Of a stretch of 64,000 nt of DNA, positions 36,476-48,161 are shown piece after piece. The notes beneath the pieces are model-generated. The model searched no databases. It saw only the letters and a list, made by a program, of their open reading frames with translations, and was not told where the DNA came from. Source of the DNA: Manis javanica (taxonomy: Eukaryota; Chordata; Mammalia; Pholidota; Manidae); contig NC_133156.1 in assembly GCF_040802235.1 (NCBI RefSeq), forward strand, positions 25,935,343-25,999,342, written 5' to 3'. Each line of letters starts with the position of its first letter. Position 1 is the first letter of the stretch. The translations under genes were made by a program, and so were the position numbers.

Positions 36476-37319
36476 TAATGGAATAGGAGGTGGAGCCAAG
36501 ATGGCAGCATGAGTAGGACAGTGGGAATGTCCTCCCAAAAACATATATATTTTTGAAAATACAACAAATACAACTAATCCTAAAAGAGAGACCAGAAGAC
36601 ACAGGACAACAGCCAGACTACATCCACACCTGCAAGAACCCAGTACCTGGTGAAAGGGGTAAGGTACAAGCCCGGGCCCGGCAGGACCTGAGTGCCCCTC
36701 ACCCCAGCTTCCAGCGGGAGGAGAGGACTCGGAGCGGGGAGGGAGAGGGAGCCCAGGACTGCTAATCACCCAGCCCTAGCCATCCGCACCAGAACACAGA
36801 CACAGTGCATGCGTGGGGTACTGGAAACTAGGGAAACAGGGCAGCAAGATCTTTAAGCGGGTCCCGAAGCTGGCGCCCATGTGACAAAGAAAAGCCAGTG
36901 CTTTTTGAAAGTCTTAAAGGGACAGGGATGCCACAGCTGGAAGGAAGCACCCCAGGTCACCGTCCAGCAGCTGGAAATTCCAGGGAACTCCGGGTGCACT
37001 AACCCCCTGGGCAACAGCTCAGAGACCCCTCACAGAGGTAAACAGCCAAACAGCCCCCTGTCCATTACCCCTCTGGGGCCCTGCCATAGTAGAGCAGCAG
37101 CCTGAGGCTGGCCACACCCACAGCAAGGGAGCTTCCTCCATACCGGCCTGGCAAGATACAAAGACCCAGTCTACACACAATTGCCCAACACAAGCCACTG
37201 GGGGTTGCAGTTGTCTCAGTAAAGAAAGGCCAGGAGCAAGTGGAAAGCCTTGGCTCTCCCAGCTGACAGAAAGTCAATAGCTAACCATTGCACATATCAA
37301 CACAAAAAGGCAAAAAAAT

Positions 37320-38162
37320 TTGATCCAGATAAGACTAACCCAGACAGCTTCGACATCTTCTACATCTTCCCCTGAGAAGGAACCTGGGGAGATACATTTA
37401 ACCAGTCTTCCTGAAAAAGAATTCAAAACAAAAGTCATAACCATGCTGATGGACTTGCAGAGAAATATGCAAGAACTAAGGAGGGAGAATACAGAAATAA
37501 AACAAGCTCTGGAAGGACTTCAAAACAGAATGGACAAGATGCAAGAGACCATTAATGGACTAGAAAACAGAGAACAGGAACACAGAGAAGCTGATGCAGA
37601 GAGAGATAAAAGGATCTCCAGGAATGAAAGAATTCTAAGAGAGCTGAGTGACCAATCAAATCGGAACAATATTTGCCTTATAGGGGTACCAGAAGAAGAA
37701 GAGAGGGGAAAAAGGGATAGAAAGTGTCTTTGAAGAAATAATTGCTGAAAACTTCCCCAAACTAGGGGAGGAAATGGCCTCTCAGACCACAGAGGTACAC
37801 AGAACTCCCATGACAAGGGATCCAAGGGGGGCAACAGCAAGACACATAATAATTAAAATGGCAAAGATCAAAGACAAGGACAAAGTATTAAAGGCAGCCG
37901 AGAGAGAAAAAAGGTTACCTACAAAGGAAAACCCATCAGGCCATCATCAGACTTCTCAACAGAAAGCCTACAGGCCAGAAGAGAATGGCATGATATACTT
38001 ACTGCAATGAAACAGAAGGGCCTCGAAACAAGACTACTGTATCCAGCACGATTCTCATTTAAATATGAAGGAGGGATTAAACAATTCCCAGACAAGCAAA
38101 AGTTAAGGAATTTGCCTCCCACAAACCACCTCTACAGGGCATCTTACAGGGACTGCTCTAGA
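37320..38162 (+). pseudogene. L1 ORF1 relic
   Basis: ORF1p is the RNA-binding trimer of L1. The first 137 codons encode a charged coiled coil (NMQELRRENTEIKQAL, NRMDKMQETINGLENREQEH). A frameshift near 37730 moves into the RNA-recognition part (TRDPRGATARHIIIKMAKIKD, near 37810-37890), and another break follows before the end near 38162. The first codon of the open stretch is TTG, so the usual ATG appears lost. Confidence 0.85.
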
Positions 38163-38357
38163 TGGGAGCACTCCTAAAAAGAGCACAGAACAAAATACCC
38201 AACATATGAAGAAGGGAGGAGGAGGAATAAGAAGGGAGAGAAATAAAGAATCATCAGACTGTGTTTATAATAGCTCAACAAGTGAGTTAAGTTAGACAGT
38301 AAGATAGTAAAGAAGTTAACCCTGAACCTTTGGTAAGCACAAACTTAAAGCCTGCAA

Positions 38358-41300
38358 TGGCAATAAGTACATACCTTTCAATAATCACCCTAAATGTAAA
38401 TGGACTGAATGCACCAATCAAAGACACAGAGTAATAGAATGGATAAAAAAGCAAGACCCATCCATATGCTGCTTACAAGAGACTCACCTTAAACCCAAAG
38501 ACATGCACAGACTTTACGTCAAGGGACGGAAAAAGATATTTCATGCAAACAACAGAGAGAAAAAAGCAGGTGTTGCAATACTAGTATCAGACAAAATAAA
38601 CTTCAAAATAAAGAAAGTAACAAAAGATAAAGAAAGACATTACATAATGATAAAGGGCTCAGTCCAACAAGAGTATATAACCATTATAAATATATATGCA
38701 CCCAATACAGGAGCACCAGCATATGTGAAACAAATACTAACAGAATTAAAGGAGGAAATAGAATGCAATGCATTCCTTCTGGGAGACTTCAACACATCAC
38801 TCACTCCAAAGGACAGATCCACCAGAGAGAAAATAAGTAAGGACACAGAGGCACTGAACAGCACACTAGAACAGATGGACCTAATAGACATCTACAGATC
38901 TCTACATCCAAAAGCAACAGGATACACATTTTTCTCAAGTGCACATGGAACATTCTCCAGAATAGACAACATACTAGGCCACAAAAAGAGCCTCAGCAAA
39001 TTCAAAAAGATTGAAATCCTACCAACCAACTTTTCAGACCACAAAGGCATAAAACTAGAAATAAATTGTACAAAGAAAGCAAAAAGGCTCACAAACACAT
39101 GGAGGCTTAACAACATGCTCCTAAATAATCAATGGATCAATGACCAAATTAAAATGGAGATGCAGCAATATATGGAAACAAACGACAACCGCAACACAAA
39201 GCCCCAACTACTGTGGGATAAAGCAAAAGCAGTCTTAAGAAGAAAGTATATAGCTATCTAGGCATATTTAAAGAAGGAAGAACAATCCCAAATGAATGGT
39301 CTAATGTCACAATAATCAAAATTGGAAAAAGAAGAACAAATGAGGCCTAAGGTCAGCAGGAGGGACATAATAAAGATCAGAGAAGAAATAAATAAAATTG
39401 AGAAGAATAAACAATAGAAAAAATCAATGAAACCAAGAGAAAATAAACAAAATAGATAAGCCTCTAGCCAGACTTATTAAGAGGAAAAGAGAGTCAACAC
39501 ACATCAACAGAATCAGAAACAAGAAAGGGAAAATCACGATGGACCCCACAGACATACAAAGAATTACTAGAGAGTACCATGAAAACCTATCTGCTAACAA
39601 GCTGGGAAACCTAGGAGAAATGGACAACTTCCTAGAAAAATACAACCTCCCAAGACTGACCCAGAAAGAAACAGAAAATCTAAACAGACCAATTACCACC
39701 AACGAAATTGAAGCGGTAATCAAAAAACTACCAAAGAACAAACCCCTTGGGCCAGATGGATTTACCTCGGAATTTTATCACACATACAGAGGAGACATAA
39801 TACTCATTCTCCTTAAAGTTTTCCAAAAAATAGAAGAGGAGGGAATACCCCCAAACTCATTCTATGAAGCCAACATCACCCTAATACCAAAACCAGGCAA
39901 AGACCCCACCAAAAAAGAAAACTACACACCAATATCCCTGATGAACGTAGATGCAAAAATACTCAACAAAATATTAGCAAACTGAATTCAAAAATACATC
40001 AAAAAGATCATACACCATGACCAAGTGGGATTCATCCCAGGGATGCAAGGATGGTACAACATTCGAAAATCCATCAACATCATCCACCACATCAACAAAA
40101 AGAAAGACAAAAACCACATGATCATCTCCATAGATGCTGAAAAAGCATTCAATAAAATTCAACATCCATTCATGATAAAAACTCTCAGCAAAATGGGTAT
40201 AGAGGGCAAGTACCTCAACATAATAAAGGCCATATATGATGAACCCACAGCTAACATCATACTGAACAGCGAGAAGCTGAAAGCTTTTCCTCTGAGATCG
40301 GGAACAAGACAGGGATGCCCACTATCCCCACTGTTATTCAACATAGTACTGGAGGTCCTAGCCACGGCAATTAGACAAAACAAAGAAATACAAGGAATCC
40401 AGATTGGTAAAGAAGAAGTTAAACTGTCACTATTTGCAGATGACATGATATTGTACATAAAAAACCCTGAGACTCCACTCCGAAACTACTAGAGCTAATA
40501 CTGGAATTCAGCAAAGTTACAGGATACAAAATTAACACACAGAAATCTGTGGCTTTCCTATACACTAACAATAAACTAATAGAAAGAGAAATCAGGAAGA
40601 CAATTCCATTCACAGTAGCATCAAAAAGAATAAAATAGCTAGGAATAAACCTAACCAAGGAAGTGAAAGACCTATACCCTGAAAGCTGTAATACACTCTT
40701 TAGAGAAATTAAAGAGGACACTAGCAAGTAGAAACTCATCTCATGCTCATAATATCGTCAAAATGGCCATCCTGCCCAAAGCAATATACAGATTCAATGC
40801 AATCCTTATCAAACTACCAACAGCATTCTTCAATGAACTGGAACAAATAGTTCAAAAATTCATATGGAAACACAAAAGACCCCGAATAGCCAAAGCAATC
40901 CTGAGAAGGAAGAATAAAGTGTGGGGGGGGGGATCTCACTCCCCAACTTCAAGCTCTACTACAAAGCCACAGTAATCAAGACAATTTGGTACTGGGACAA
41001 GAACAGAGCCACAGACCAATGAAACAGAATAGAAACTCCAAATATTAACCCAAATGTATATGGTCAACTAATATTCGATAAAGGGGCCATGTACATACAA
41101 TGGGGAAATGACAGTCTCTTCAACCAATGGTGCTGGCAAAACTGGACAGCTACATGTAAGAGAATGAAACTGGATCACTGTCTAATCCCATACTCAAAAG
41201 TAAATTTGAAATGGATCAAAGACTTGAATGTAAGTCATGAAACCATAAAACTCTTAGAAAAAAACATAGGCAAAAATCTCTTAGACATAAACATGAGTGA

Positions 41301-42150
41301 CCTCTTCTTGAACATATCTCCCCGGGCAAGGGAAACAAATGCAAAAATGAACAAATGGGACTGTATCAAGCTGAAAAGCTTCTGTACAGCAAAGGACACC
41401 ATCAATAGAACAAAAAAGTATCCTACAGTATGGGAGAATATATTCATAAATGACAGATCCGATAAAGGGTTGACATCCAAAATATATAAAGAGCTCACAC
41501 ACCTCAACAAACAAAAAGCAAATAACCCAATTAAAAAATGGACAGAGGATCTGAATAGACAGTTCTCTAAAGAAGAAATTCAGATGGCCAACAGACACAT
41601 GAAAAGATGCTCCACATTGCTTGTCATCAGAGAAATGCAAATTAAAACCACAGTGAGATATCATCTCACACCAGTAAGGATGGCCACCATCCAAAAGACA
41701 AACAACAACAAATGTTGGCAAGGTTGTGGAGAAAGGAGAACCTTCCTACACTGCTGGTGGGAATGTAAATTAGTTCAACCATGTGGAAAGCAGTATGGAG
41801 GTTCCTCAAAATGCTCAAAATAGAAATACCATTTAACCCAGGAATTCCACTTCTACGAATTTACCTCAAGAATGCAGCACTCCAGCTTGAAAAAGACAGA
41901 TGCACCCCTATGTTTATTGCTGCACTATTTGCAAAAGCCATGATATGGAAGCAACGTAAATGTCCATCAGTAGATGAATGGATAAAGAAGATGTGGTACA
42001 TATACACAATGAAATATTATTCAGCCATAAGAAAAAAATAAATCCTACCATTCGCAACAACATGGATGGAGCTAGAGGGTATTATGCTCAGTGAAATAAG
42101 CCAGGCGGAGAAAGACAAGTACCAAATGATTTCACTCATATGTGGAGTAT
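38358..42150 (+). pseudogene. L1 ORF2 relic (endonuclease, reverse transcriptase, Cys-rich end)
   Basis: ATG at 38358 opens with MAISTYLSIITLNVNGLN, the usual start of L1 ORF2. The endonuclease domain (GDFNTSLTPKDRST, SDHKGIKLEINC) lies in 38503-39261. Reverse transcriptase begins about 39540 ([17 protein letters not shown]), continues at 40025-40492 and includes [11 protein letters not shown] at about 40430-40460. The Cys-rich C-terminal region ([18 protein letters not shown]) is near 41710-41770 and the end is near 42150. An early stop near 38430 and stops or frameshifts near 39262, 39986, 40492 and 41820 break the frame. Catalytic residues are visible in pieces, but the protein cannot be made. 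Confidence 0.87.
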
Positions 42151-42525
42151 AAGAACAAAAGAAAACTGAAGGAACAAAACAGCAGCAGAATCACAGAACC
42201 GAAGAATGGACTAACAGTTACCAAAGGGAAAGGGACTGGGGAGGATGAGTGGGAAGGGAGGGATAAGGGCGGGAAAAAAAAGAAAGGGGGCATTATGATT
42301 AGCATGTATTGTGTGTAGGGGGCACAGGGAGGGCTGTGCAACACAGAGAAGACAAGTGGTGATTTTACAGCATCTTACTATGTTGATGGACAGTGACTGT
42401 GAATGGGGATGTGGGGGGGACTTGGTGAAGGGGGGAGCCTAGTAAACATAATGTCCTTCATGTAACTGTAGATTAATGATACCAAAATAAAATTGAAAAA
42501 TTAAAGTAAAAAAATAAAATAAAAG

Positions 42526-42954
42526 AGATGGGGGCAGACAAACAGAAAAGATGAGTCAAGGAAACCTAACTCTCTCCACAATTAACTTGATTCTCCAGTA
42601 GGAATGCCCCTAAAATCCTTGTTGCACACAGGGAAAATCAGGACAGAATTACTTCCTGTGTTAGATAATCTATTTACATTATCTGATTACTGTCCTGGCC
42701 GGAAGACTCTCATCAGCTTTGTCAAAACTTTATGAGAAAAGCACAGACTTTTCCTTACTTGCTTCAGTCCTCTGCAGTGGTTAGACATGCATTGTGTTCT
42801 GAGGGCTCACCACACTCTATTAGCCTCACCTAGTTCTCTCTCCTTTTTCCTGTATAGGCATGTTCTCCAATGAATCTCCTGATGCCTATTTCTCAAAGGA
42901 CCAGAGCTAATACACTGACATAATTCTCTGTCTCTGCATAATGCACTAAGAGCT
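42526..42954. other. Unassigned non-coding sequence
   Basis: No gene or named repeat seen. Confidence 0.4.
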
Positions 42955-43075
42955 GTGTGAGAGAAGGGCCAAGTCTGCCTTGCGGAAGCTGTCACTGTGA
43001 CTCTTGTACCCAGCACAGTGCTTCACCACAGAGTAGCCACTCAATAAAAACTTGTCAAATAAATGTCATTAAATG
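42955..43075 (+). repeat. L2 3' end fragment
   Basis: 'acccagcacagtgcttcaccacagagtagccactcaataaaaacttgtcaaataaatg' is the characteristic L2 3' terminus. Confidence 0.75.
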
Positions 43076-43159
43076 AAAGTTTGGATCCAGTATTCTTTTC
43101 AGTTTAACTCCAGGGCCAATTATCTTTTCTCTTCTCCATGTTTCTTCCTCACCACCCCT

Positions 43160-43180
43160 GCGTTTCTCTGTCTCTGTCTG

Positions 43181-43211
<31 letters not shown>

Positions 43212-43245
43212 GTCTCTCTCTCACACACACACACATACACAGACT
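43160..43245. repeat. (TCTCTG)n / (CT)n / (CA)n simple repeat
   Basis: A compound microsatellite: TCTCTG-rich, then CT-rich, then a short CA run. It generates spurious repetitive open frames on both strands. Confidence 0.9.
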
Positions 43246-43424
43246 AATACTCTGCGCTAGGCATTATGGGATAATCAGATGTAAAGAACCATGATCCTTA
43301 CTCTCAAAAAGGCTAATTGTATACTGATATTAAGTGTGATTTCCCAAGAGCCTTTGTGAGGTAGGGGTGAGGGGGAAGGAGTAAGGCAAAACAATCCAGA
43401 TATTTGATAGCAATATACCCATCC

Positions 43425-43525
43425 ACCAGGGCTTTGTTCTGTTTACTACTGTACCCCTATTGCCTATAACAGTGAATGGCATATAGGAGGGGCACAAAAC
43501 ATTTTTAAAAAGTGGATGGATGCAT
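43425..43525 (+). repeat. L2 3' end fragment
   Basis: 'actgtacccctattgcctataacagtgaatggcatataggaggggcacaaaacattttt' fits the L2 3' terminus. Confidence 0.65.
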
Positions 43526-44035
43526 GAATTGAACCATCAGTTCTATGAATTTTCCCATTTTCTCCATGTATTGAAATGGTCTCTACACAAACTTCCAAGA
43601 ACGACACAGATACAATGTAAGAGTCTAAATTTGAACTCTAGTTTCTATTTTGCTGGTGGCACTATACACATTGTGTTCTGGGGTAAACCCAGCACTAGAT
43701 ACAATGTCTCTTAAGTCATTGCAGTGTGTGAACTGTCTGAGATGGAAGCTTGAGATTCTAGGAGAGGTACTTGAGAGGTTGCTGTGTAAGAAGTTAGACA
43801 GCAAACTATTACCTATTTGTCCTTTAGAAACTGAGAAATCTTGCCAAACAAAAACTTCCCTAATCAAAATAATTTGACTAAAATGCCATCAGCACACACT
43901 ATGCCTGAGGCCTGTGCTGTATACAGTGAGCACTAAGAGAAGGAATTCGATGTGGCTCCTGTCATTGATGACTATGGTATAGCTGGAGATGAAGAAAAGC
44001 ACACAAACATCTGAGGCTCACTTAAAGGTCCTTAT
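43526..44035. other. Unassigned non-coding sequence
   Basis: No gene or named repeat seen. Confidence 0.4.
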
Positions 44036-44225
44036 CGATGCTCAGTCTTAACTGTCTTTGAAGATACAATTGAACTGCCATCCCCTTTATAAAGTCTTCC
44101 CAGATCTCCAACTTGGAAAGTGATCACCTTTTTCTCTTTACTTCATTCCATGGATCACAGCCTACCTTGACTTAGAGCTAATTGGTCACATACATAATCT
44201 GTTTATCTCTACTATTCATTTAAAT
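44036..44225 (+). repeat. L2 fragment
   Basis: 'aaagtcttcccagatctcc', 'ttctctttacttcattcca' and 'ctgtttatctctactattcatttaaa' follow the order of the L2 3' region. Confidence 0.6.
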
Positions 44226-44394
44226 TCCTTTTTTAATTATATTCCACATGCCAGATATGAGAGTAACACCTTATAATTCTGCAACACTTTATGGTTTTAA
44301 AAAAGGTAATTTCCAACTCCAATCGCACTTTTTTCAACCTTGTTAAAATGTCTGTGAGGCAGGAAGGACTGATACAATAGCTGCTTTACAGATG

Positions 44395-44545
44395 AGGATG
44401 CTGGAATTCCAGCTCTGCCATTTACCAACTGCGTGACCTTGAAGGCTCAATTTATTGCATTGAGCTTCTTACAAAATGGGAGGTAATAATGTTAAGTCTT
44501 ACTTCTTACAGCTGTGAAGATGTCAGCATGGTGCATCTGATTCAT
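44395..44545 (+). repeat. MIR SINE
   Basis: 'ctggaattccagctctgccatttaccaactgcgtgaccttgaaggctcaattta' and 'cttcttacaaaatgggaggtaataatg' match MIR. Sequence just upstream (44280-44394) may be a second, opposite-strand MIR relic. Confidence 0.72.
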
Positions 44546-44939
44546 AATAAATAATTAACAGTACGTGGCTAATTAAAAGGCATATTTTGAACCCAGATTT
44601 CAAGTCCAAGTCCAGAACTCTCTTGAATATACTCTATAGTGACTACCTTATATCACAAGCTTCTTCATGACAGAAAGTACTTTTAAGTCATCTTTGTATC
44701 TACAGAAAGGTTCAGCACCATTTTTTTGATTCATAAGGGCTCAAAGTTGTTAATAGAAATAATTATTTTACTGAATTGCCAGTCACCTTTATTTACTTCT
44801 CTAGTATTCCAGAGTGCCTCATATATACTATGTACTATATCATATACATACAGAATGAGTACTATGTCTATATCTATATAAATGTGTGTGTGATCACATA
44901 CATATATATAAACACAGTATTGCAGTATGTATATACAGT

Positions 44940-45240
44940 ATGTATTAGTTAGGATTGTGTTTGGCTGTGAACAGAAACATGACAACAGTAACTTAAAATG
45001 CATAGGAGATTTTCTCATGCAAGAAAAGAAGGGCAGTAAGTTTTCCAGGGCTCATACAAGAATACAGCAATATCATAAGGGAACCGGAGGCCATCTATCT
45101 TCTTGCTCCACCTTTGTTTTCATTAACTTAAAATGGCTGTTGAAGCTTGAGCCAGTGTGTACATCAGCATGTCCATATTCTGGGCTGGAAGAAGAGTGAA
45201 GTGAGATGCATAGAAACCAAAGGGCAAGAACTGTATTAAT
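44940..45240. repeat. Degenerate interspersed repeat, family not named
   Basis: Starts 'gtattagttaggattgtgtttggctgtgaacagaaacatgacaac' and continues with 'ccatctatcttcttgctccacctttgtttt', a pattern I associate with an old mammalian DNA or LTR repeat. I cannot assign it with confidence. Confidence 0.4.
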
Positions 45241-45369
45241 GGCCACTCTCAGCAGCAAGGAAAGCATGGATTATAGATACATGTAGATACAGATGCAAGC
45301 ACAGATATAGATAGCTACAGATGATGTAGATAAAAAGAAGAAACATAGATATGAGGTATCCAACCTCTG

Positions 45370-46330
45370 TTGGTATAAGGAAGACAAAGAAGAGGAATGG
45401 GAATAGGGAGGGATCAAATGGGTGTAGAGTGAGCCAACAGATATTATCTGCCTAAGGAAGATATGATAAATGTATTCTACATTATGTTGTATAAAATGTT
45501 AAATTATTATAGTATTCTTTTAGGAAGATAATTTTAGATATGGATTAAAACCCTCATTTGCTAGAGTGGCGAAAACTTAAAAATCAGTCATATTTTGGAG
45601 TCCTTCCCTAGAGTCATATATTTTATCAAAAAGTTGGATAGGGGTAGGGGTACATGTGTATAGTACCAGAAAAGGAGATGAAAGATTTTAAGTCTTCCAT
45701 CCATTATGGCTCCCATTAAGTCACTCATTGATTTATACAACAGCATGGATGAATATGTCTTTTTTGAAGTATAGCTGATATATAATGTTACATTAGTTTC
45801 AAGTATACAACACAGTTGTTCAATATTTACCCTCATTATTAAATCCTCACCTCACATAACTAGTGCAGTTACTATCTGTCAACACAGATGGATGTTACAG
45901 AATCATTGGTTATATTCTTCACAGAATGGATGAGTATTAAAGGCATTTTGCTAAGTACAAGAAGATGGACCTGAAAGGCCACATATTGTATAACTCCAAT
46001 TCATACGACATTCTGAAAAAGGCAAGATTACAGGGCTGGAAAACAAATCAGTGGCTGCTAAGGAATAGTGGAGGCAGGAGTGGTTGAGTACAAAGAAGAA
46101 CCAGAATAGGGAGGGACTGGACAGGTACAGAGTGAGCAAGCCAACATACAATTTCTGTTTCAGCAAGATCTGATAAATTTCTTACACATTAAGTTGCATA
46201 AAATATTAAACCACTGTTTCCTTCAGAGGAAATTTTAGAGTATTATTCTAAGTGGTACTGGAGTGGGAGACATTGGACTCAATGCATTTATCAAAATATA
46301 TAGAATTTTACACTACAAAGAGCCAACATT
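45370..46330. repeat. Cluster of old L1M 3' fragments in both orientations
   Basis: 45768-45930 is a minus-strand L1 3' UTR piece ('ttgaagtatagctgatatataatgttacattagtttcaagtatacaaca'). 45930-46200 is a plus-strand L1 piece ('ataactccaattcatacgacattctgaaaaaggcaagattacagggctgg'). The segment 45405-45500 resembles 46100-46190, so the plus-strand element appears to have been split or duplicated locally. Confidence 0.6.
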
Positions 46331-47212
46331 AATGTATGCAAACTATAAAATAAAAAACAATCAACCAGAATGTGAAGAGACTCTAAGATGAAATGCAGAC
46401 TGTGAAAAATGAATCTAACTATATGACCAATGTGTGACATCTGCACTGGAGGAGGTAGGTGGGAAAGGAGATGACCTAAGGAACATTGGAGAATTGTGTT
46501 TAGGCTAGAAACTGTAAGGGCATAGAGGAAAGGAACTATACACAAACAACTAAAGCTGTTAAAGTTGTTTATCATGGGGATACAGATTAACAGTCCTGGA
46601 ACAATTTTATATGTATACCAGGGTTAAACAAATAAGTAATTGGATGGAGGATGATAGGTGACAGATTTCTCACCACTGGAGAGAAAAGTTACAGATGAAC
46701 AAGAATAAAAGGCTAACATTACCTTGTGGTACTAGATTAGAGACACCAGTATAAATTCATGTTTAGCTTAATATGCACATACAGACAGATACAGAAACAA
46801 TCATAGCTAAGTGTGAATGCATGAGTTAATGTTGTACATCCCCTTTGTCAGCTAAGATGCCTAGAAGCAATGTCACTCTGGTAGCAACCCTCACTCCCAG
46901 TGAACAGACCTTGGTTTCAAAAGCCTTCCATCCATTATGGCAGACATCCTCCATAAATAAATCAAGCCTCCTTCAAGACATGGACAAATGTAAGATTGTG
47001 GCAGGGAAAATAGAAGTTAAGCCTGGCACATCTGGTGGTACTAGGAAGTTAGTAAGTGCTCAGAAAATAAAACAATAGGGGTATCTCAGAGAGACACAGG
47101 AGCTAAACTGGCAGAACTGCCAATCACTAACAGGGGAACAATTTATGCAATAAACTCACACAGGGGATTGAGATAACACAAAATATAAACAATATACATG
47201 ATGCCATTACGT
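46331..47212. other. Unassigned, possibly internal L1ME-related
   Basis: No gene. Given the L1ME 3' UTR that follows at 47560, part of this region could be upstream sequence of that element, but I cannot align it by eye. Confidence 0.35.
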
Positions 47213-47555
47213 GTTTGGGCTCCTACAACAAAATACCATGGACTGGGTAGCTTATAAACAATAGGAGTTTATTTCTCACACTTCTAGCAGCTGGAAGTCT
47301 AAGATCAAGTCACTGGCATGGCCATGTTCTTGTGAGGGCCCTCTCCCTGATCCATGGCTGGTACCTTCTTATATGTGCTCACATAGTAGAAGGGCTGGAC
47401 TCTTTTAAAAGGCACTAATCCCACTTATGAGTGTTCTCTCCTCAGGACCGAAGCACCTCCCAAAGCCCCATTTTCTGAAGCCACCACCCTCTGGGGCTAC
47501 AATTCCAGAAGAATTGCAGAGGAGGGAAGAACGCAAACCTTCAGACCACAGCACA
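47213..47555 (-). repeat. MST/MLT1-type MaLR LTR, minus strand
   Basis: 'gtgtttgggctcctacaacaaaataccatggactgggtagcttataaacaa', 'gagtttatttctcacacttctagcagctggaagtctaagatcaag' and 'actaatcccacttatgagtgttctc' are the reverse complement of a MaLR LTR. Confidence 0.75.
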
Positions 47556-47640
47556 TGAATTCATGCCAATATAAATAAAGGATCAAATACGTGGGAGGGG
47601 AGTGAAAAATCTTCCTTACAGAAGAGTTCTTCATAGATGT

Positions 47641-48144
47641 TGTTAGGGTCCAGGACTCCGGGGTTTCCCAGAGAACAAGACACACGGACACGGAGATGAA
47701 AATCCAAGCAAGGTCTTTATTCAGCCAGCAAGCTGGGGTCGACAGCACCTCCCCTGACACGCAGGCCGAGTCCAAGCTGCTGACCCCCAAGCAACTTTAG
47801 GTATGGTTTATATGGGATTTCTACAGTCATTGCACCAGAGCCTGCACATTACCCCAACCAATGAATTTGAAACACATTCTATACTTTGGCCAATAAAATT
47901 GGAACAGGGATACACCAGGTGCCTGACCTTTGCACAAGCATTCCTATGTGACTTATCACGAGTTTCGACCCCAGGGGGGTCGTTTACTTCTAGTTATCTA
48001 ACTTAGGGTAGGGTCCAGGAATGTTAGCCTCATGTAGTTTCTGGCTTCTAGTTATCTAACTTAGGGCAGGGTCCAGGAATGTTAGCCTCACGTAGTTTCT
48101 ATGAAAACTGGATGGCTCAGCCCTGTTCCCTGCATTCCTCTACA
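47641..48144 (-). repeat. 3' LTR, 504 bp, with a 58-bp tandem duplication in U3
   Basis: TG/CA ends. TATAAA (minus) lies at 47808-47813 and AATAAA (minus) at 47716-47721. It is 58 bp longer than the 5' LTR solely because the unit 47987-48044 is repeated at 48045-48102. The two copies differ at two positions (GGTAGGG/GGCAGGG and CATGTAG/CACGTAG). The duplication lies in U3, the enhancer-bearing part. Confidence 0.93.
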
Positions 48145-48158
48145 TTCCCCCCTTTTCT
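48145..48158 (-). promoter_or_regulatory. Polypurine tract
   Basis: On the minus strand AGAAAAGGGGGGAA abuts the TG of the 3' LTR, the standard place for the plus-strand DNA primer. Confidence 0.88.
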
Positions 48159-48161
48159 TGA

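Larger units (their letters stand above)
36480..42525 (+). mobile_element. Near full-length L1 retrotransposon (inactive)
   Basis: A 6.0-kb L1 in order: 5' UTR starting 'ggaggtggagccaagatggc' (about 840 bp), ORF1 relic, ORF2 relic, 3' UTR with a G-rich block at about 42230-42290, AATAAA near 42485 and an A-rich tail to about 42525. Both ORFs have stops and frameshifts, so it is not autonomous. Much of ORF2 is still open in long pieces, suggesting it is younger than the L1M relics. No clear target duplication was found by eye. Confidence 0.92.

Noticed and set aside
38640..39116. Minus-strand open frames opposite L1 ORF2
   Set aside because: Antisense shadows of the endonuclease region.
43055..43294. 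Open frames rich in Glu/Arg/Thr or Ser/Leu/Cys
   Set aside because: Translation of the (TCTCTG)n/(CA)n microsatellite.
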